Below are positions 60,385 through 64,000 of a DNA stretch of 64,000 nt, piece after piece. Origin of the DNA: Janthinobacterium sp. TB1-E2 (lineage in GTDB: Bacteria; Pseudomonadota; Gammaproteobacteria; Burkholderiales; Burkholderiaceae_D); contig NZ_CP142523.1 in the NCBI RefSeq assembly GCF_036885605.1, positions 5,518,001 through 5,582,000 of the forward strand, written 5' to 3'. The notes beneath the pieces were generated by a model. That model did not search any database. It was not told the DNA's origin and worked only from the letters and a program-made list of their open reading frames with translations. A program made the position numbers and the translations under genes. Numbering within the stretch: the first letter of the stretch is position 1; the number at the start of each line of letters is the position of its first letter.

Positions 60385-61446
60385 ATGAATACGCCAGACA
60401 TCGAAAATATCAACGTCACCTCTTTCGCGCCCATGCCGACACCGGCCGAACTGCACGCCAAGCTGCCCCTGTCGGAGAGCGCCTTCGACACCGTCAGCCG
60501 CGGCCGCGAAGCGCTGCGCAACATCATCGACCGCAAGGACCAGCGCCTGTTCGTCGTCGTCGGCCCATGCTCGATCCACGACCCCGTCGCCGGCCTCGAT
60601 TACGCGCGCCGCCTGAAAGCGCTGCAAGAGGAAGTCAAGGACACGATGCTGCTGGTGATGCGCGTGTATTTCGAAAAACCGCGTACCACCACGGGCTGGA
60701 AAGGCTATATCAACGACCCGTATATGGACGATTCGTTCAAGGTCAACGAAGGCATGGAAAAGGCGCGCCAGTTCCTGCTCGACGTGTGCGAACTGGGCCT
60801 GCCCACCGCCACCGAGGCGCTGGACCCGATCTCGCCGCAATACCTGGGCGACCTGATCGCCTGGACTGCCATCGGCGCGCGCACGACGGAATCGCAGACG
60901 CACCGCGAAATGTCGTCGGGCCTGTCGACGCCAGTCGGCTTCAAGAACGGCACCGATGGCGACATCAGCATCGCGGTAAACGCGATCTTGTCGTCGGCGC
61001 ATCCGCACTCCTTCCTGGGCATCAATGGCGAAGGCAACGTCGCCATCGTGCGCACGCGCGGCAACGCGTATGGCCACGTCGTGCTGCGCGGCGGCGACGG
61101 CCGTCCGAACTACGATTCGGTGTCGATCGCCATCGCCGAACAGGCGCTGGCCAAGGCCAAGCTGCCGGCCAACCTGGTGGTCGATTGCTCGCATGCGAAC
61201 AGCTACAAAAAGCCGGAGCTGCAACCGCTGGTGATGGGCGACGTGATCAACCAGATCCGCCAGGGCAACCGCTCGCTGGTGGGTGTGATGATCGAATCGA
61301 ACATCGTTGGCGGCAACCAGAAGATCCCGCAAGACCTGTCGCAACTGACCTACGGCTGCTCCGTCACCGACGGCTGCATCGACTGGGACACGACGGCGAC
61401 CATGCTGCGCGATGCGCATGCGCACCTGCTGAACCGCCCTGCGTAA
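60385..61446 (+). CDS. aroG: 3-deoxy-7-phosphoheptulonate (DAHP) synthase, class I
   Basis: 353 residues. It condenses phosphoenolpyruvate and erythrose-4-phosphate, the first step of the shikimate pathway. Visible signatures are VVGPCSIHDPVAGLDYARRL near residue 60, PRTTTGWKGYINDPYMDDSF, GFKNGTDGDISIAVNAI, VDCSHANSYKKPE and the metal-binding segment QLTYGCSVTDGCIDWDTTAT. Which aromatic amino acid inhibits it (AroF/G/H type) cannot be read safely. The ATG at 60385 (MNTPDIENI) is preferred over one 42 bp upstream. The gene is alone and followed by REP-like repeats. Confidence 0.95.
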   Translation: MNTPDIENINVTSFAPMPTPAELHAKLPLSESAFDTVSRGREALRNIIDRKDQRLFVVVGPCSIHDPVAGLDYARRLKALQEEVKDTMLLVMRVYFEKPRTTTGWKGYINDPYMDDSFKVNEGMEKARQFLLDVCELGLPTATEALDPISPQYLGDLIAWTAIGARTTESQTHREMSSGLSTPVGFKNGTDGDISIAVNAILSSAHPHSFLGINGEGNVAIVRTRGNAYGHVVLRGGDGRPNYDSVSIAIAEQALAKAKLPANLVVDCSHANSYKKPELQPLVMGDVINQIRQGNRSLVGVMIESNIVGGNQKIPQDLSQLTYGCSVTDGCIDWDTTATMLRDAHAHLLNRPA

Positions 61447-61472
61447 CTATCGTAGTTACTGCCAACAGTATT

Positions 61473-61507
61473 GTCGGATTACGCGCTTGCGCGCTAATCC
61501 GACCTAC
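61473..61507. repeat. REP-like palindrome 1
   Basis: GTCGGATTACGCGC pairs with GCGCGCTAATCCGAC around a short loop, followed by CTAC. It forms an inverted pair with the related palindrome at 61528-61561, a BIME-type arrangement common in the 3' regions of genes. Confidence 0.8.
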
Positions 61508-61527
61508 CCGGCCGGCCGCTTCAATGC

Positions 61528-61561
61528 GTAGGTCGGCTTAGCGCACAGCGCGTAAGCCGAC
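61528..61561. repeat. REP-like palindrome 2
   Basis: GTAGGTCGGCTTAGCGC and GCGCGTAAGCCGAC form the second hairpin, in inverted orientation relative to the first, 20 bp away. It lies between the convergent aroG and NirD-like genes and may stabilise or end both transcripts. Confidence 0.8.
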
Positions 61562-61577
61562 ACCACCACGAGACATA

Positions 61578-61985
61578 TCACGCCATCTGCACATGCGGCA
61601 GCACGGCAAACGATCCCGCCAGCGCCTGTTCCGCCTTGCTGGCCGGGATATTCAATTCATTCATGTCCAGGTAGATGCGTCCGTCCAGGATGCGCACGGC
61701 GTACATACGCGCCAAGCCCTGCACGGGCGCCACCAGGCGGCCCGAATCGAGCTCGATGATCCAGCTGTTCTTCGGCCCCATCAGGTTTTTCTCCATCAGC
61801 ACTCCCTGCGCGAGCGGGCCGCCCAGGCAAGGCACCGTGTCGAGCAGCGCGTACACCGTATCGTCAGCTGCGCGAAACAGCGCCACGCCCGGTAAATCCT
61901 GCCACGCCAGGCCCCGCTGCACCATGCGCGCGCCCGCCAGCGGCATGTCCTTCAGGCGGCAAATCATTTTCCATTGTTCCGACAT
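61578..61985 (-). CDS. NirD-like Rieske-fold protein lacking cluster ligands
   Basis: 135 residues. The fold of the nitrite reductase small subunit is recognisable: WKMICRLKDMPLAGARMVQR, GVALFRAADDTVYALLD, and a C-terminal YAVRILDGRIYLDMNEL. The Rieske ligand pairs are gone: PCLGGPLAQG has lost the His of C-x-H, and GPKNSWIIELDSG has neither Cys nor His of the second pair. No nirB lies nearby. It may be an orphan subunit of NirBD, as in enterobacterial NirD without a cluster, or have another role. The ATG at 61985 is set by the family start. Confidence 0.75.
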   Translation of the reverse strand: MSEQWKMICRLKDMPLAGARMVQRGLAWQDLPGVALFRAADDTVYALLDTVPCLGGPLAQGVLMEKNLMGPKNSWIIELDSGRLVAPVQGLARMYAVRILDGRIYLDMNELNIPASKAEQALAGSFAVLPHVQMA

Positions 61986-62251
61986 CGCAAGCTCCCTCGA
62001 GAAAGGTACACGCTTGCATAAGCAAGAGCGGTGCCAGTGCCGGAGGGGCAAACTCCAAGGCGATATTCCGCTACCCAAGACCAGCATGCACCATCAGTGC
62101 GCAAAAATAGTCGGCGGCGGTGCATGGAAATAAATGCAATGCCAAAAACGAAAGACTATTCCAGTGTTATTTTGATAATTACATGTATTATTAGCATGCA
62201 TTTTTAATACTTTCACTGAAAACTTCCCACTTCTCCAACAAAGAGGTTTAT

Positions 62252-62989
62252 ATGCATCCTTCCACACGACTTGCCGCAATCGGTTTCGCCGCCTTCCTGA
62301 TGATGCCTGGCGCGCATGCGGCTCCTCCCGCCGATCTCGGCTCCATCACCATCAACTATCCGGCGGAAGTTCAATACTGGTTCGACAAACCTGCAAGTCC
62401 CACGCTCGTTTCCAGCACACCGGGAGCGGCTACCCTGGATTTCGGCGCGGGCTTGAACAAGTACAACTCGGTTCCCCTCCTAGGCACGCAATCATTCCAA
62501 CTGACGGCAAAGCCTGGCTACAAGATCACCGGCTTCTCCTATTCATCGCAACTGTCCGGTCTATTGCAGGACAGCGAGGCGCCGCCAGGTTACAGCGGAC
62601 AACCTGGCCATGCCACCAGCGTCGCCACGGCCTATCTGTCTGTGCGCGGCACAGATGGCAAGCAGCTCAGTCTCGTGGGAGCGAAGGAGGAAAATATCAA
62701 TGGAAGCGGCCTGCTCAGCTTTAATACCGGCCTGCTGGATCTGCCTGATACTGTCAGCCTTAGCCTCGAAGGCAACCTGTTCCTCCAATTGGGCTATGGC
62801 TACTACTACAATGAGTTTGGCGACGAACGGAAAATATCATCGAGTGGCTGGCTGGGCGCCGAAAATTCCTTCCTGACTATCCATACCACCGCTCTGCCGG
62901 TACCAGAACCGTCGACCTGGATGATGCTGTTGGGCGGCCTGCTGCTGCCATGGGTCGTCAGCCGCCGTCAACGCGCGCGCGCTGCCTGA
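62252..62989 (+). CDS. PEP-CTERM sorting domain secreted protein
   Basis: 245 residues. A signal peptide (AIGFAAFLMMPGAHAAPPAD, cleavage near residue 24) and a C-terminal PEP-CTERM signal (PVPEPSTWMMLLGGLLL, then WVVSRRQRARAA) frame a beta-rich, Ser/Gly/Tyr-rich domain. Such proteins are cut and anchored or released by an exosortase encoded elsewhere and are linked to extracellular polysaccharide. An AAAGAGG ribosome site precedes the ATG. The 260 bp upstream are strikingly AT-rich and probably regulatory. Confidence 0.9.
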   Translation: MHPSTRLAAIGFAAFLMMPGAHAAPPADLGSITINYPAEVQYWFDKPASPTLVSSTPGAATLDFGAGLNKYNSVPLLGTQSFQLTAKPGYKITGFSYSSQLSGLLQDSEAPPGYSGQPGHATSVATAYLSVRGTDGKQLSLVGAKEENINGSGLLSFNTGLLDLPDTVSLSLEGNLFLQLGYGYYYNEFGDERKISSSGWLGAENSFLTIHTTALPVPEPSTWMMLLGGLLLPWVVSRRQRARAA

Positions 62990-63095
62990 TCACGCTTGAG
63001 CATGGGTGCAAATGCCACGCGGCGCTTGCACCCTGGAGCCTGCTGCTGGGCTTTCCATTACAATGGCGGATTACTCCTCCCTATTTAGCACCTTC

Positions 63096-64000
63096 ATGAT
63101 TGTTCTTGGCGTCGAATCCTCCTGTGACGAAACCGGCCTGGCCTTGTACGACACGCAACGCGGCCTGCTGTCGCACGCCCTCTATTCGCAAGTCGCCATG
63201 CACGAGCAATATGGCGGCGTGGTGCCGGAACTGGCGTCGCGCGACCATATCCGCCGCGCCATCCCGCTGCTCGAAGAAACCCTGACCAGGGCCGGCATCA
63301 CCCTGCCCGCGATCGACGCCATCGCCTACACGCAAGGTCCAGGCCTGGCCGGCGCGCTGCTGGTCGGCTCCTCCGTCGCCTGCAGCCTGGGCCTGGCCAT
63401 CAACAAGCCGGTGCTGGGCATCCACCACCTGGAAGGCCATCTGCTGTCGCCCTTGCTGGCTTCGGAACCGCCGGAATTCCCCTTCATCGCCCTGCTGGTC
63501 TCGGGCGGCCACACGCAGCTGATGCGCGTCGACGGCGTGGGCCAGTACACGATGCTGGGCGAAACGCTCGACGATGCGGCCGGCGAAGCGTTCGACAAGT
63601 CGGCCAAGCTGCTGGGACTCGGTTATCCGGGCGGCCCCGCCATTTCGCGCCTGGCAGAATTTGGCGACCCGCTCGCGTATAAACTGCCACGCCCGATGCT
63701 GCATTCGAAGGATTTCAATTTCAGCTTTTCCGGCCTGAAGACGGCCGTGCTGACGGTGGTGAAAAACCATGAAGAAAAAGTCATCGCGAATATCTGCGAA
63801 CAGGACAAAGCGAACATCGCGCGCGGCTTCGTCGACGCCATCGTCGACGTGCTGACGGCCAAATGCGTGTCGGCCCTCAAGCACACGGGTTTGAAACGCC
63901 TGGTGATCGCCGGCGGCGTGGGCGCCAACGCGCAGTTGCGCGCCTCGCTCAACGCGGCCGCCGCCAAGAAGCGTTTCAAGGTGTATTACCCGGAGCTGGA
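63096..64000 (+). CDS. tsaD: tRNA N6-adenosine threonylcarbamoyltransferase, 3' end outside window
   Basis: The frame starts at the ATG at 63096 and runs open to the end of the window (301 codons). The ASKHA ATPase fold begins MIVLGVESSCDETGLALYD. The metal-binding HxxxH is in LGIHHLEGHLLSPLLAS, and further signatures are LLVSGGHTQLMRV, DDAAGEAFDKSAKLLGLGYP and IAGGVGANAQLR. With TsaB and TsaE it makes the t6A37 modification on ANN-decoding tRNAs. tsaD often neighbours rpsU; here it is 6 kb away in the opposite orientation. Confidence 0.96.
   Translation, partial: MIVLGVESSCDETGLALYDTQRGLLSHALYSQVAMHEQYGGVVPELASRDHIRRAIPLLEETLTRAGITLPAIDAIAYTQGPGLAGALLVGSSVACSLGLAINKPVLGIHHLEGHLLSPLLASEPPEFPFIALLVSGGHTQLMRVDGVGQYTMLGETLDDAAGEAFDKSAKLLGLGYPGGPAISRLAEFGDPLAYKLPRPMLHSKDFNFSFSGLKTAVLTVVKNHEEKVIANICEQDKANIARGFVDAIVDVLTAKCVSALKHTGLKRLVIAGGVGANAQLRASLNAAAAKKRFKVYYPEL

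Noticed and set aside
60340..61425. 361-codon frame opposite aroG
   Set aside because: Antisense shadow of a well-supported enzyme gene.

Overview
The window looks like chromosomal DNA of a high-GC betaproteobacterium of the Oxalobacteraceae (Janthinobacterium/Massilia/Duganella type). That placement is an inference from the rpsU-yqeY-dnaG-rpoD order, a PEP-CTERM protein, the codon use and the accessory gene families; no database was searched. Most of the window is GC-rich housekeeping sequence. Two parts stand out: a lower-GC polysaccharide locus (about 24.6-39.2 kb) and a 2.7 kb decayed mobile island (48.6-51.3 kb).

Layout. 1-4.7 kb: the tail of an AraC regulator, a LysE exporter, two hypothetical genes, and a LacI-type regulator divergent from a malic enzyme, with two copies of one operator between them. 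4.8-9.0 kb: envelope genes (O-antigen ligase-like protein, MsbA-type flippase, heptosyltransferase-like GT9). 9.0-14.4 kb: two two-component systems, the second divergent from a MipA/OmpV outer-membrane protein. 14.5-20.5 kb: VirK/YbjX-type protein, a small conserved protein, dnaE, trhO.

21.3-39.2 kb is a Wzx/Wzy-type O-antigen locus behind a good sigma70 promoter and an ops-like element. rfbF-rfbG-rfbH make a CDP-4-keto-3,6-dideoxyhexose. An RmlC-like epimerase and an SDR reductase follow, the combination used for ascarylose-type sugars. Then come wzx, four glycosyltransferases, a hexapeptide acyltransferase, wzy, a trio (SDR reductase, small phosphoglycosyltransferase, WbpM-like dehydratase) that probably makes and loads QuiNAc or a related sugar, and wzz. 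The ligase and flippase genes at 4.9-9.0 kb probably serve the same lipopolysaccharide.

39.5-48.5 kb: RhlE-type helicase, chemoreceptor, Crp/Fnr regulator, GST, a candidate amidase effector with an overlapping secreted partner, a YjjG-like HAD phosphatase, and an FKBP isomerase. 48.6-51.3 kb: an integrative element in the 3' half of a CAT-anticodon tRNA gene, bounded by a 53-bp direct repeat. It holds a truncated integrase, a broken IS21 element, a 79-bp hairpin repeat in two copies, and two small cargo genes. 51.4-57 kb: rpoD, dnaG, yqeY and rpsU on the minus strand. 57-64 kb: a flavoprotein, a YbiB-like protein, a possibly domesticated IS110-like protein, DAHP synthase, a NirD-like protein without cluster ligands, REP-like repeats, a PEP-CTERM protein, and the start of tsaD.
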